DNA of 25,505 nucleotides, taken from assembly GCA_034432855.1 (NCBI GenBank), contig DAOUBA010000131.1, positions 1-25,505 on the forward strand, read 5' to 3'. Below the pieces are notes generated by a model. That model saw only the letters and a program-made list of their open reading frames with translations. It was not told where the DNA came from and ran no database searches. This stretch comes from DAOUBA01 sp034432855. GTDB taxonomy: Bacteria; Chloroflexota; Anaerolineae; B4-G1. Position 1 is the first letter of the stretch. Each line of letters opens with the position of its first letter. Positions 1 to 7,967 of the stretch are shown piece by piece. The translations under genes were made by a program, and so were the position numbers.

Positions 1-138
1 GGACGATGGGATGCCAGGTCGCCTCATTGCACGATCTATCAGGCGCTCTTCCCAGAAGTGTTGCGCCTGGAGGGATTGCGCCTGCTCAAGTACGGGGGAG
101 TGTACCTGCATAGCCCGACGGAGGAGGCTGATACATAG
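1..138 (+). CDS. C-terminal fragment of an unidentified protein
   Basis: Frame 1 is open from the window edge to a TAG at 136-138 and encodes 45 residues. The fragment is rich in Leu and Arg (for example ALFPEVLRLEGLRLLKYGG) and has no motif I recognise. It ends 6 bp before the convergent stop codon of the inositol-monophosphatase gene, a gap typical of a true gene end. The start and most of the gene lie outside the window, so no function is proposed. Confidence 0.5.
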   Translation, partial: GRWDARSPHCTIYQALFPEVLRLEGLRLLKYGGVYLHSPTEEADT

Positions 139-144
139 GAGCGG

Positions 145-903
145 TTAGGCGCCCATCACGGCCAGCAACTCATTGTGCAGGAGACCGTTCGTCGCCACGA
201 GGCCCGGCAAATCCACCTGGTACGGCCCGCCGTCCAACCTGCTGCACCGCCCGCCCGCCTCGGCGACGAGCAGCACCCCGGCAGCCGCGTCCCACGGCTT
301 AATCGCCACGTTAAAGTAGCCGTCCAGCCAGCCCGCTGCGACGTAGGCCAGCATCAGCGCTGCTGCCCCCGACGCGCGTACCGTCCCGCAGCGTCGCGCC
401 ACGCGGCACAGGTGGGTCAGCGTGTGTTCGCGCACCTCGTCAGCGTGTCCCCAATCCAGGCCAATCAGCGCGTGTCCCAGACTGGAGATAGGGCTGACGT
501 GGATCACCTGGCCGTTGAGCGTGGCCCCCTTACCTCGCTCGGCCACGAACATCTGCTCCCGCAGTGGATCATAGACGATGCCCAACAACGGCTCACCCCC
601 TTCCAGTACACCAATGGAGACGGCAAACGACGGGAAGCGGTGCGCGTAATTGGTCGTCCCGTCCAGCGGGTCCACGACCCACGTGATGCCTTCACCGATC
701 TCGCTGCCTCCGGCCTCTTCGGAGAGGATGGCATGGTCGGGAAACCGCTCGCGGAGCAGCCCGAGAATGGCGGTCTCGGCGGCCGCGTCTACCTCGGTGG
801 CGATGTCACGATAGCCCTTGACGGTGATTGCGTGGACAGCAGCGTACCGTTCGGCGATGATCTGCCCGGCGCGGCGGGCGGCTTCGATGGCGGTCTGTAG
901 CAT
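145..903 (-). CDS. suhB: Inositol monophosphatase family protein (SuhB-like)
   Basis: A 252-residue protein, the usual length for this family of Mg2+-dependent sugar and inositol phosphate phosphatases. The metal-binding signatures are intact: SEEAGG near residues 61-66, DPLDGTTNY near 78-86, and the C-terminal WDAAAG. Known members hydrolyse myo-inositol-1-phosphate, fructose-1,6-bisphosphate or related phosphates in the cytosol, and E. coli SuhB also has an RNA-polymerase-linked role. The sequence does not fix the substrate here. The ATG at 903-901 has no Shine-Dalgarno sequence. A perfect TATAAT box ends only 7 bp upstream, so the message may be leaderless. The gene is divergent from the ProRS-like gene and shares a 101-bp promoter region with it. 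Confidence 0.9.
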   Translation of the reverse strand: MLQTAIEAARRAGQIIAERYAAVHAITVKGYRDIATEVDAAAETAILGLLRERFPDHAILSEEAGGSEIGEGITWVVDPLDGTTNYAHRFPSFAVSIGVLEGGEPLLGIVYDPLREQMFVAERGKGATLNGQVIHVSPISSLGHALIGLDWGHADEVREHTLTHLCRVARRCGTVRASGAAALMLAYVAAGWLDGYFNVAIKPWDAAAGVLLVAEAGGRCSRLDGGPYQVDLPGLVATNGLLHNELLAVMGA

Positions 904-910
904 ACGGTAA

Positions 911-938
911 ATTATACGATAGGCAAGAGATTTGACAA
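911..938 (-). promoter_or_regulatory. Candidate promoter of the inositol monophosphatase gene, leaderless
   Basis: Read on the minus strand, TTGTCA (938-933) and a perfect TATAAT (916-911) are separated by 16 bp. Transcription would begin about 7 bp further on, at or within a base or two of the ATG at 903. Its -35 box overlaps that of the divergent promoter at 932-961. Confidence 0.55.
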
Positions 939-961
939 CTGCGCCTGCCTTGTGCTACCAT
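932..961 (+). promoter_or_regulatory. Candidate promoter of the ProRS-like gene
   Basis: A perfect TTGACA at 932-937 and TACCAT at 956-961 are separated by 18 bp, in a sigma-70-like arrangement. The start codon lies about 44 bp downstream of the -10 box. The -35 hexamer overlaps the divergent suhB -35 on the other strand, so the two promoters may compete for polymerase. Confidence 0.45.
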
Positions 962-1004
962 ACATTACAGGTCGGGTTTGCAGCCCGACCTGCTGGGAGG
1001 ATTG

Positions 1005-2750
1005 ATGAGGTTTTCTCAACTCTTCGGGCACACACTGCGCGAGCCGCCTGCGGACGCGGAACTGGTCAGCCACCGGCTGGCCGTGCGCGCCGGGCTCATG
1101 CGCTTCTTGGGCGCCGGCATCTATAGCCTGCTGCCGTTGGGCTGGCGCGTGGCACGCAAGATCGAGGCCATTATGCGCGAGGAAATGGATGCGCTCGGCG
1201 CACAGGAGATGTTGATGCCCGTGCTCCACCCCGCCGAACTCTGGCAGGCAACAGGCCGCCGGGATGGCATCGGCCCGGCCCTGATACGGCAAGACCGCGC
1301 CGGGCGCGAGTACGCACTGGCGATAGCGCACGGAGCGGTCGTCGCAGAACTGGCGCGGCGCGAGATCCAATCGTACCGCGACCTTCCCCGCGTCGTCTAC
1401 CACATCCAGACCACGGTGCGCGACGAGCCCCACCCGCGCGGCGGCCTGCTGCGCGTGCACGAGTTCCTGATGAAGGATGCCTACAGCCTGCACGCCGACG
1501 CTGCCGACCTGGACGCGTTCTATCCCAAGATGCTGGCGGCCTACGGGCGTATCTTGGCCCGCTGTGGCCTGACAGCCATTCCGGCCGAGGCCGATACGGG
1601 CCTGATGGATGGGACAGACGCGCATGCGTTCATGCTGCCCCATCCTGGTGGCGAAGACACACTCATCCGCTGCGCGGCCTGCGGTTACGCCGCCACCGGT
1701 GAACGTGCCGCGTTCCGCCTGCCGTCGGTTGCGCCCCAACCGCTCGAAGAGCCACGCCCCATCGCCACGCCCGGCTGCGAGACCATTGCCGACGTGGCTG
1801 CGTTCGTCGGCGTCCCGACGAGCCAGACGTTGAAAGCAGTGTTCTACACCCTGAGCCAGCAACAGGAGGGTTCTGAACTTGTGTTCGTGGTGATCCGTGG
1901 GGATTTGGAGGTGAACGAGACCGGGTTGCAGAACGTGCTGGGCGGTGGAGATTTGCGTCCAGCGACCGATGACGAGATCCGCGCCGCCGGAGCCGTGCCG
2001 GGTTATGCATCGCCGGTAGGATTGCAGGTGCGGAGAGACCGCGAGGGCGCCGGGGTGCTCGTCGTGGCGGATCGCTCGATTGAGGCCGGCAACAATTTTG
2101 TGGCCGGAGCCAACCGGGCCGGCTACCATCTGACCGGCGTCAACTATCCGCGCGATTTTGCCGTCACTTTGCTGGCCGACATCGCCCAGGCCCAGGCGGG
2201 TTACCTGTGCCCACGTTGCGATGGGACGCTCGCGGCGGAGACAGCCATCGAGTTGGGCCATTGCTTCAAATTGGGTACGCGCTACTCCGAGTCGGTCGGG
2301 GCGACCTACCTGGACGCCGAGGGGCAAGCCAGACCCGTGGTAATGGGTGCCTACGGTATCGGCATTGGGCAGCTGATAGCAGCGGTGATCGAGATGCACC
2401 ACGACGAGCATGGCATCGTCTGGCCGACGACGTTGGCACCGTTCGACGTGCACCTGGTGACGCTGGCGAGGGAAGGGGCGGTCTTTGCGCAGGCCGAGGC
2501 ACTCTATGTACAGTTGCAGGATGCAGGATTCGACGTGCTCTACGACGACCGCAACGAAAGTGCGGGGGTCAAGTTCAACGACGCCGACCTCATCGGCTGT
2601 CCGGTGCGGGTGACGGTGAGCACACGGAGCCTGGATGCGGGCGGGTTCGAGGTCAAGTTACGTCGCAGCCCAGAACGCACGATTATTCCGCCGCACGAGA
2701 TTGCGTCCTGGATCGAGAAGCATATTCGCGTGGAAACCCCAGCCTGTTGA
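1005..2750 (+). CDS. proS: Prolyl-tRNA synthetase-like protein with altered active site
   Basis: A 581-residue bacterial-type class II ProRS homologue with all parts of the fold. It has a catalytic core with motif 2 (VRDEPHPRGG, 138-147), an inserted YbaK-like editing domain (about 255-390), a motif 3 region (MGAYGIGIGQ, 447-456) and the anticodon-binding domain (about 478-581, DDRNESAGVKFNDADLIG). The start is the ATG preceded by GGGAGG at 5 bp, giving MRFSQLF; an in-frame TTG at 978 would only add an untypical tail. The family THEE proline-recognition motif reads AHGA at 108-111. The motif 3 Arg is Gln456, and the conserved AHEF is AHAF (206-209). The frame is unbroken, so this is not a recent pseudogene. 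It may be a ProRS paralogue without normal aminoacylation; the gene symbol marks homology only. Confidence 0.85.
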   Translation: MRFSQLFGHTLREPPADAELVSHRLAVRAGLMRFLGAGIYSLLPLGWRVARKIEAIMREEMDALGAQEMLMPVLHPAELWQATGRRDGIGPALIRQDRAGREYALAIAHGAVVAELARREIQSYRDLPRVVYHIQTTVRDEPHPRGGLLRVHEFLMKDAYSLHADAADLDAFYPKMLAAYGRILARCGLTAIPAEADTGLMDGTDAHAFMLPHPGGEDTLIRCAACGYAATGERAAFRLPSVAPQPLEEPRPIATPGCETIADVAAFVGVPTSQTLKAVFYTLSQQQEGSELVFVVIRGDLEVNETGLQNVLGGGDLRPATDDEIRAAGAVPGYASPVGLQVRRDREGAGVLVVADRSIEAGNNFVAGANRAGYHLTGVNYPRDFAVTLLADIAQAQAGYLCPRCDGTLAAETAIELGHCFKLGTRYSESVGATYLDAEGQARPVVMGAYGIGIGQLIAAVIEMHHDEHGIVWPTTLAPFDVHLVTLAREGAVFAQAEALYVQLQDAGFDVLYDDRNESAGVKFNDADLIGCPVRVTVSTRSLDAGGFEVKLRRSPERTIIPPHEIASWIEKHIRVETPAC

Positions 2751-2888
2751 GGAGTAAGCCCGAACGAGAGAAGGCTGTTGATCGGTTGTGGATTGCCGCA
2801 GTGAAAACAAGGCTGACATCCCAAAGCGCATGTTCGATAACCCAGAGCCACCCATCGGGTCAATAGGATCTTCAGCAGTATGCTCTAG

Positions 2889-2924
2889 AAAAAAAGCCGG
2901 AGGGGAGCGATGCTCCCCTCCGGC
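2889..2924 (-). terminator. Intrinsic terminator after the secreted GH53 gene
   Basis: A perfect 13-bp inverted repeat (2896-2908 with 2912-2924) has a 3-nt loop. Read on the minus strand it is followed by seven T residues (2895-2889). It begins 17 bp past the stop codon of the GH53 gene. On the plus strand no T-run follows, so it is not the ProRS terminator. Confidence 0.92.
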
Positions 2925-2941
2925 CAGTTATCCCCCAAACT

Positions 2942-4555
2942 CTACCAGCAGATATTGGGGTTGAGTCTGGTGCTCCCGTCAAAGACTGCCTGGTTCTCCC
3001 ATCCACTCCCGGAAGTGGAAAAGTTGTAGGGGTCCCAGCCATTGCCGGGTGTGGCAACCCACGTGGGCTCCCAGTAAAAGACGCCCATCGCGCCGCCGTT
3101 CAGTGCCGCCTGCTTGACCGCATTGAAATTGGAGGCCTGGCCGGTCAGCGACGCCGAATAGCCCGAGCACGGAGTGGAGGAACTGATCACGTTGGCGCAA
3201 CTGTCAAAGTTCTGCGTCGTCCACGGATAGGCAGTCTCGACGATGATCACGGGCTTGCCGTAGCGCGAGCGCAGATCGGCCACGTTGCTCTGCATGGCCG
3301 ACATGCTGCCGTGCCAGTAGCAGTAATACGACAGGGCGGTCACATCCCACTGCACACCCTGTGCCTTGATCCCATCGAAGAACCAGCGCGAGGTCGAGTT
3401 GTCGCCGCCCTTGTCAATATGGATCGCCACCTGGATCGAAGAGGAGCAGGCTTTGACCGCATTGTAAGCCGACTTGAGCAATGTCGCCAGATTGGCAAAG
3501 TTGTTGTTGGTGATCTGTCCCTCGGGCCACAGCATGCCGTTCGTGATCTCGTTGCCGATCTGGATCATATCCGGGGTCGCGCCGACATTCTTCAGGGCAT
3601 TGCACACGTCGAGGGTGTGGTTGTACACATCCGTCTGCAACTGACTGAGGGTATGGCTCGACCAGGCGGCCGGTTTAGTCTGTTTGCCGGGGTCGGCCCA
3701 GGTGTCCGAGTAGTGGAAGTCAATCATCAACTTCAGGCCTTTGGACTTGACCACCTGTGCAAAAGCGACGACATTGTCTTTGTCATTGTAGCTGCTGGCC
3801 GGGTTGACCCAGACGCGCAGACGGACATAATTCACCCCGACGCTCTTCAGAATGTCCAGCGGATGTCCCTGGGTGCCATTGGCATAATAGTATTTCTGGC
3901 CCAGGTCCAGCGCGCGTTGCAGGGATGAGACGTCCGCACCCCGTATAGAGAGGGAACTGGGCGTGCAACTGCTGCCCGTCGGAGTCGGCGTCCGGGTCGG
4001 GGTTGCCGTCGGGCCCGGCGTCGGTGTACGCGTCGGCGTTGCCGTTGGCGATGTTCCGCCGCTGCCGAATACGCGGAATTCCCAGAAACTGGCCCAGGTG
4101 TTCGATGGCAGCCCGGTCACGGTGATGCGCACATAACGCGCCGTGGCGCTGAAACTGTGGCTCTGCGTCTGCGCCGTGCTCGTGTTGTTCGTCAGGTCTA
4201 CCACCGTCCACCAGTTGGTGTTGTCCGTCGAAACCTCGATCCGGTACTTGTAGACCCGCCCGCTGAACTCCCACATGACCTCCGTGCCGGTCAGAGTATA
4301 GTTCTGGCCCAGGTCTACCTTCCACCACTGGCCGGTATTGCCGTTCGCCGCACACCAGCGGGTCGAGGTGCTGCCGTCGTTGCCCTTGTTGGCCGTATTG
4401 CCCTTACTGGTTTCCTCGCTGGAGGCGGTGGCGGTCTTGTTGAGCGCCAAGTTGGTGGTCTGCGCCTGGGAAGGCGGGGGAACCAGGCATGCGCTGGCTA
4501 TACCGACCACAACCAATGCCAACACAGATAGATTGAGCAAAACTCTGGCTTTCAT
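2942..4555 (-). CDS. Secreted GH53 endo-beta-1,4-galactanase with F5/8C domain
   Basis: A 537-residue secreted enzyme expected to cut beta-1,4-galactan or arabinogalactan outside the cell. Domains in order: signal peptide (about 1-32, hydrophobic core LSVLALVVVGIA); an F5/8 type C, CBM32-like, carbohydrate-binding domain (about 34-165, starting NLALNKTATASS); a Thr-Pro linker (about 168-193); and a GH53 barrel (about 200-537). The catalytic acid/base is Glu336 in IQIGNEITNG and the nucleophile is Glu440 in IIVETAYPWT. The ATG at 4555 has AGGAGG 7 bp upstream; an in-frame TTG two codons earlier would leave only 1 bp and was rejected. A 148-bp gap separates it from the zinc-ribbon gene upstream. 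The gene ends at a strong terminator. Exact galactan specificity is inferred from the family. Confidence 0.93.
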   Translation of the reverse strand: MKARVLLNLSVLALVVVGIASACLVPPPSQAQTTNLALNKTATASSEETSKGNTANKGNDGSTSTRWCAANGNTGQWWKVDLGQNYTLTGTEVMWEFSGRVYKYRIEVSTDNTNWWTVVDLTNNTSTAQTQSHSFSATARYVRITVTGLPSNTWASFWEFRVFGSGGTSPTATPTRTPTPGPTATPTRTPTPTGSSCTPSSLSIRGADVSSLQRALDLGQKYYYANGTQGHPLDILKSVGVNYVRLRVWVNPASSYNDKDNVVAFAQVVKSKGLKLMIDFHYSDTWADPGKQTKPAAWSSHTLSQLQTDVYNHTLDVCNALKNVGATPDMIQIGNEITNGMLWPEGQITNNNFANLATLLKSAYNAVKACSSSIQVAIHIDKGGDNSTSRWFFDGIKAQGVQWDVTALSYYCYWHGSMSAMQSNVADLRSRYGKPVIIVETAYPWTTQNFDSCANVISSSTPCSGYSASLTGQASNFNAVKQAALNGGAMGVFYWEPTWVATPGNGWDPYNFSTSGSGWENQAVFDGSTRLNPNICW

Positions 4556-4703
4556 TTCCAATCCTCCTCACTCAGTCGAAGGGAAGTGTGCCAGCCCACC
4601 ACTTCACCGATCCGATTCCTTACCCCCCAGAGGCTGGTCTGGGACGGTGGTTGGCGTTTCGTTCGACTCCCTGGTCCATCACCTCCGTAAACCACAGTCT
4701 GCT

Positions 4704-4913
4704 CTAGAAATCGGTGATTCTCCGTGCCCGATCGCGGCACTTTTCGCGGAATTGGGCGTTGAGACGCAGCACCTCTTGCTCGTTGCCGACAAAGCAACAG
4801 CGCAGACAGTAGTACTCGTCCTTGTCCCGGTCGTAGAGCATATCCATGTCAATCTCCCGCATCAGACAGCGCGGGCAGCGATAGTTCAACTTGCCTTTTC
4901 GACCTTGAGCCAT
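4704..4913 (-). CDS. Small zinc-ribbon protein
   Basis: A 69-residue basic protein with two knuckles, CPRC (13-16) and CLRC (36-39), which is a four-cysteine zinc-ribbon pattern; two further Cys lie at 40 and 59. The C-terminal half is charged and probably helical. The start is the ATG at 4913-4911, giving MAQGRKGKLNYRC, with a weak purine-rich site (AAAGGGGA) upstream. It overlaps the end of the 609-residue enzyme gene by 28 bp, so translation is probably coupled. A longer reading back to 5099 only repeats the enzyme gene in another frame. I do not recognise the family; nucleic-acid or protein binding is possible. The tight overlap suggests a role linked to its upstream partner. Confidence 0.75.
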   Translation of the reverse strand: MAQGRKGKLNYRCPRCLMREIDMDMLYDRDKDEYYCLRCCFVGNEQEVLRLNAQFREKCRDRARRITDF

Positions 4914-6715
4914 GTGCGCAGTTCCCCTTTCCCCGCGACGGTCTTTTTGATGCCAATCGTGTACATCGGCGAGAACGCAAACCCCTCGCGGAAGTAGCCG
5001 CTCGCCCCATCGGTATCCGTGCGCATGGTCAGGCGGGTATCCACCTGCGGCACCAGCGCCTCGACCAGCGCCACGCCCGCGACTTCCGCCTCGCGGCACT
5101 TGTAGGCATATTCGATGCTTTCCGTCCCCGACGCCCCCGTCACGGTGAGCCGGACCCCGGTCAGGTCTTCGGGATATTCGGTGGTGCCGTAGCAGGCGGT
5201 GATGTACTCGTCAATCGTCACCTCCGCCTGCGGATCGGTGGTCTCGGTGATGCGCCTGATGATCTCGATCTCTCCCGTACCCTCGGCGAAGCGGAAGATG
5301 GACTGTACGCGAATGGTCAGGTCGGCGAATTCGATCTCGACCGGATCGAGTGTCACGACCCGCGTATCGCCCTCCTCCGAGAAAGAGACAAGCGTGCGGC
5401 AGGTGCACAGGTCTACCACCTCATCCCTGTGGCCGAACTTGCAGGACTTGACCGCGCCCTCGCCGGCATAGTGGGTAAAGTAGCCGGCCCGGTAGAGGGA
5501 CTGGACCAGGAACGGATACGAAGCGTCCTGCAGACATTGGGTGCCGACGCCACAGGGGCGCACCAGTTTGGCCGCGTAGGGCCGCAGGTCAATCATCGCG
5601 CCGCCCTGGTTCATATCCAGGCAGACGCGCATCCACGGATCCACGTACCAGAACTGCTGCCGCCTGGAGCCATAGAGGATGTCCTTCCACAGGGCGCACT
5701 CCGGGCGGGTGTAGGGCCGGTCCCGGCGGTAGATGTCGGCGAACTCGCTCATCGTCACATCCTGAGCCTTACCTTCCCGCTTGAGTTGCCCGTAATAGGC
5801 CATGCCGTCCCTATAGGCCTTGAGCAAGAAGTCGTAATCCGCCTCCCAGCGGCCATTCTTGCTCATCCAGCCGGGGCCTACGAACATCATGTTGTAAGCA
5901 TAGCCACGATTGTACTTTGCCAGCGCACGGTACTGGTCCACCAGGTTCATAAAGTAGGGGATCTCGCGGTCCTCATAGACCATGCCGCGCAGAATGTTCT
6001 GCGGATGGGTGCCATAGTAAGAGCCGGGCCCGTCGAAGACTGCCATCAGGTCACGCGAGAGGTGCGGGATAGCTACGATGCCGATGTCATCCTCCTCGTC
6101 CGACGCCGGACAGTGAATGTTGCGCTTCGAGGGAATCCAGGGGTTCCATGGGCTTCCGTCGTGCAGCGTATACCAGGAGTTATTGGCATTGTGATACGCC
6201 TTGGGCCCTTCTTCCCAACAGGTCGCTATGGCCACTTTGATCATTGGATACCTGGACTTGATATAGTTGACCAGTTCGGCATCCATATAGTACGAGCCGG
6301 TCGAGGTAGGGTAGAAGCCAAAGACCTCGTAGAACTTGCCCATCACCTCGTCCACGATGCGCCGCTTGTCCTCCATCGAGAAAAGCCAGATCGCCAGTTC
6401 CTTCGACTTGAACTTGTCGCGGAACTGCTGACATTGGATGCCGAGGAAGGTGGAGCCGATCTCGTCACCGTACCTTTCGTGGTGTTCTTTGGCGAGCGCC
6501 ACCGCCTCCTCGTTGAAGAGGCTGGCATAGGTCATCTGAATAGTGGTGCGCAGCCCGTTCTCGTGGGCGATCTGCTGCTGGGTGCGGAAGATGTCGAGGG
6601 ATTCTCGGATGACCTCCTGGCGGGTGAGGTCCTCCTGTTTGCCCTCTTCGGCGCCTTTTTGGAGATACTCCGGCACCATCTCGGGGCGATGGATGATGGT
6701 TATGTAGAAGGCCAT
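4886..6715 (-). CDS. Unassigned 609-residue protein, probable carbohydrate-active barrel enzyme
   Basis: No signal peptide or membrane segment is seen, so it is probably cytosolic. The N-terminal part (about 1-300) resembles polysaccharide-deacetylase or GH57-like barrels: helices alternate with strands, and FGFYPTSTGSYYMDAELVNY (132-151) has the 'FGxxPxxxGxxxxD' flavour of those folds. It is rich in Trp and Tyr, with NSWYTLHDGSPWNPW near 179-193. The C-terminal part (about 420-609) looks beta-rich. I could not assign a CAZy family; a distant relation to the Pfam DUF3863/DUF3864 proteins is a guess. The ATG at 6715 has AAAGGAG 6 bp upstream. The gene overlaps the upstream GH53 stop by 16 bp and the downstream zinc ribbon by 28 bp. 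This context supports work on galactan-derived oligosaccharides. Confidence 0.8.
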   Translation of the reverse strand: MAFYITIIHRPEMVPEYLQKGAEEGKQEDLTRQEVIRESLDIFRTQQQIAHENGLRTTIQMTYASLFNEEAVALAKEHHERYGDEIGSTFLGIQCQQFRDKFKSKELAIWLFSMEDKRRIVDEVMGKFYEVFGFYPTSTGSYYMDAELVNYIKSRYPMIKVAIATCWEEGPKAYHNANNSWYTLHDGSPWNPWIPSKRNIHCPASDEEDDIGIVAIPHLSRDLMAVFDGPGSYYGTHPQNILRGMVYEDREIPYFMNLVDQYRALAKYNRGYAYNMMFVGPGWMSKNGRWEADYDFLLKAYRDGMAYYGQLKREGKAQDVTMSEFADIYRRDRPYTRPECALWKDILYGSRRQQFWYVDPWMRVCLDMNQGGAMIDLRPYAAKLVRPCGVGTQCLQDASYPFLVQSLYRAGYFTHYAGEGAVKSCKFGHRDEVVDLCTCRTLVSFSEEGDTRVVTLDPVEIEFADLTIRVQSIFRFAEGTGEIEIIRRITETTDPQAEVTIDEYITACYGTTEYPEDLTGVRLTVTGASGTESIEYAYKCREAEVAGVALVEALVPQVDTRLTMRTDTDGASGYFREGFAFSPMYTIGIKKTVAGKGELRTWLKVEKAS

Positions 6716-7887
6716 GGGTTGCTCCTTTCCGCAGCGAACTCTAGAAACACATCCATAGAACTCAGCACGTGCCCTTTGAAATCGAACAGCGCCTGATTCT
6801 CCCACTCGTTGCCCGACGCCGGGTCGTCCGGGTCCCACCCACAGTTCGGCAAAGCGAGCCACGCCGGTTCCCAGTAGAACACCCCTTTCCCCAGCCCGTT
6901 CGGTATCCCCGATACGACGCTCATCAGGTCTCTGAGCCAGTTTGCCTGGCCTTCCACTGTGGCCGGATAACCGGCCACGAGCTGGTTTTCGGAGCGGATG
7001 ATGTTGGGCGTATGATCCTGATCGGCAAGCGTGTAGGGGTATGCAGTCTCGACGACGATCAGAGCCTTCCCGTATCTGTATGCCAGATCGCTCAGATTAT
7101 CCGCCAGATCGCTCAATTTGCCGTGCCAGTACCCGTAGAACGACAGCCCGATCACGTCGAACTCTACACCTTCTGCAATGACGTTATCGAACCACCATCT
7201 ACACAGGCCGTTGTTCCCGCCCTGGTCCAGGTGCAGCATGACCTTTGCCCGGCTTCCCGCGTCTTTTACTCCCGCGATGCCGGCCTTCAGCAAACCCGCG
7301 AGCCGGGCAAACTGGTCGTCGGAGCCGTCGAGCCGGCCCTCGGGCCACAGCAGGCCGTTGGGTATTTCATTCCCGATCTGGACGATGTCCGGTGCAGTGC
7401 CCTGTTCCAAAAGTTCAGTGATCACGTCCTTTGTGTACTCGTACACCGCTGTCCTGAGCCCATCGTAATCCAGACTCCGCCAGGCTGCGGGCTTGTATTG
7501 TTTACCCGGATCGGCCCACGTGTCGGAATAATGGAAATCCAGGAGGAACGCCATACCGGCGTCCCTAATGCGGCCCGCCATCCTCTTGACGTGCGCCAGG
7601 TCATCGTAACCGTGCACGGGAGTGTGCCAGAGCCTCAGCCTGATATAGTTGATGCCGTGATCGGTCAGGATGCGAAAGAGGTCCCGTGGCTGACCGGCAT
7701 CGTCATAAAACACGCCGCCGTTATCCTCCACGCGCGGCAGAGTGGATATGTCCGCCCCCCTGATCTCCAACTTTCGGACTGGCGCCACTGCCGGTGTGGA
7801 CGGTGGCGCAGGCGTTGACATAGGGGCTGATATGGCAGACGATTGGAGGGTCTCCATTGCTGACGTAATTACTTTACCACACTTCAT
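6700..7887 (-). CDS. GH53 galactanase without signal peptide
   Basis: A 395-residue, essentially single-domain GH53 enzyme. The acid/base Glu174 (IVQIGNEIPNG) and nucleophile Glu280 (LIVVETAYPYT) are present, with other family blocks such as FHYSDTWADPGKQ. The N-terminus (MKCGKVITSAMETLQ) is not hydrophobic, and an in-frame stop lies a few codons upstream, so no signal peptide is hidden. The enzyme should act in the cytosol on galacto-oligosaccharides, complementing the secreted GH53. The start is uncertain: ATGs at 7887, 7857 and 7821 all lack a clear Shine-Dalgarno, and the Ala/Pro/Ser/Thr-rich stretch at 17-37 could be a linker remnant. It is the first gene of the overlapping three-gene set and follows the terminator of the hybrid regulator. 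Confidence 0.9.
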   Translation of the reverse strand: MKCGKVITSAMETLQSSAISAPMSTPAPPSTPAVAPVRKLEIRGADISTLPRVEDNGGVFYDDAGQPRDLFRILTDHGINYIRLRLWHTPVHGYDDLAHVKRMAGRIRDAGMAFLLDFHYSDTWADPGKQYKPAAWRSLDYDGLRTAVYEYTKDVITELLEQGTAPDIVQIGNEIPNGLLWPEGRLDGSDDQFARLAGLLKAGIAGVKDAGSRAKVMLHLDQGGNNGLCRWWFDNVIAEGVEFDVIGLSFYGYWHGKLSDLADNLSDLAYRYGKALIVVETAYPYTLADQDHTPNIIRSENQLVAGYPATVEGQANWLRDLMSVVSGIPNGLGKGVFYWEPAWLALPNCGWDPDDPASGNEWENQALFDFKGHVLSSMDVFLEFAAERSNPWPST

Positions 7888-7967
7888 CCCGCGGCGGCTA
7901 TCACTTTCTTAACATTGTCGAGCACATTGTGAACCCATGAGCGCATCTGTCAGTCGAGGCGAACCCA

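Noticed and set aside
912..2453. A 513-residue open frame antisense to the ProRS-like gene
   Set aside because: It lies wholly within the ProRS-like gene, has no recognisable domain, and is typical of long spurious frames in GC-rich DNA.
2896..2924. Hairpin as a bidirectional terminator that also serves the ProRS-like gene
   Set aside because: On the plus strand no T-run follows the stem, so only minus-strand termination is supported.
4914..5099. Longer reading of the zinc-ribbon protein
   Set aside because: The extra Gly/Arg-rich residues are the end of the 609-residue gene in another frame; the natural start is MAQGRKGKLN.
5429..6796. A 455-residue plus-strand frame opposite the 609-residue enzyme
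   Set aside because: It is antisense to a gene with a good ribosome site and tight operon overlaps, and shows no motif.
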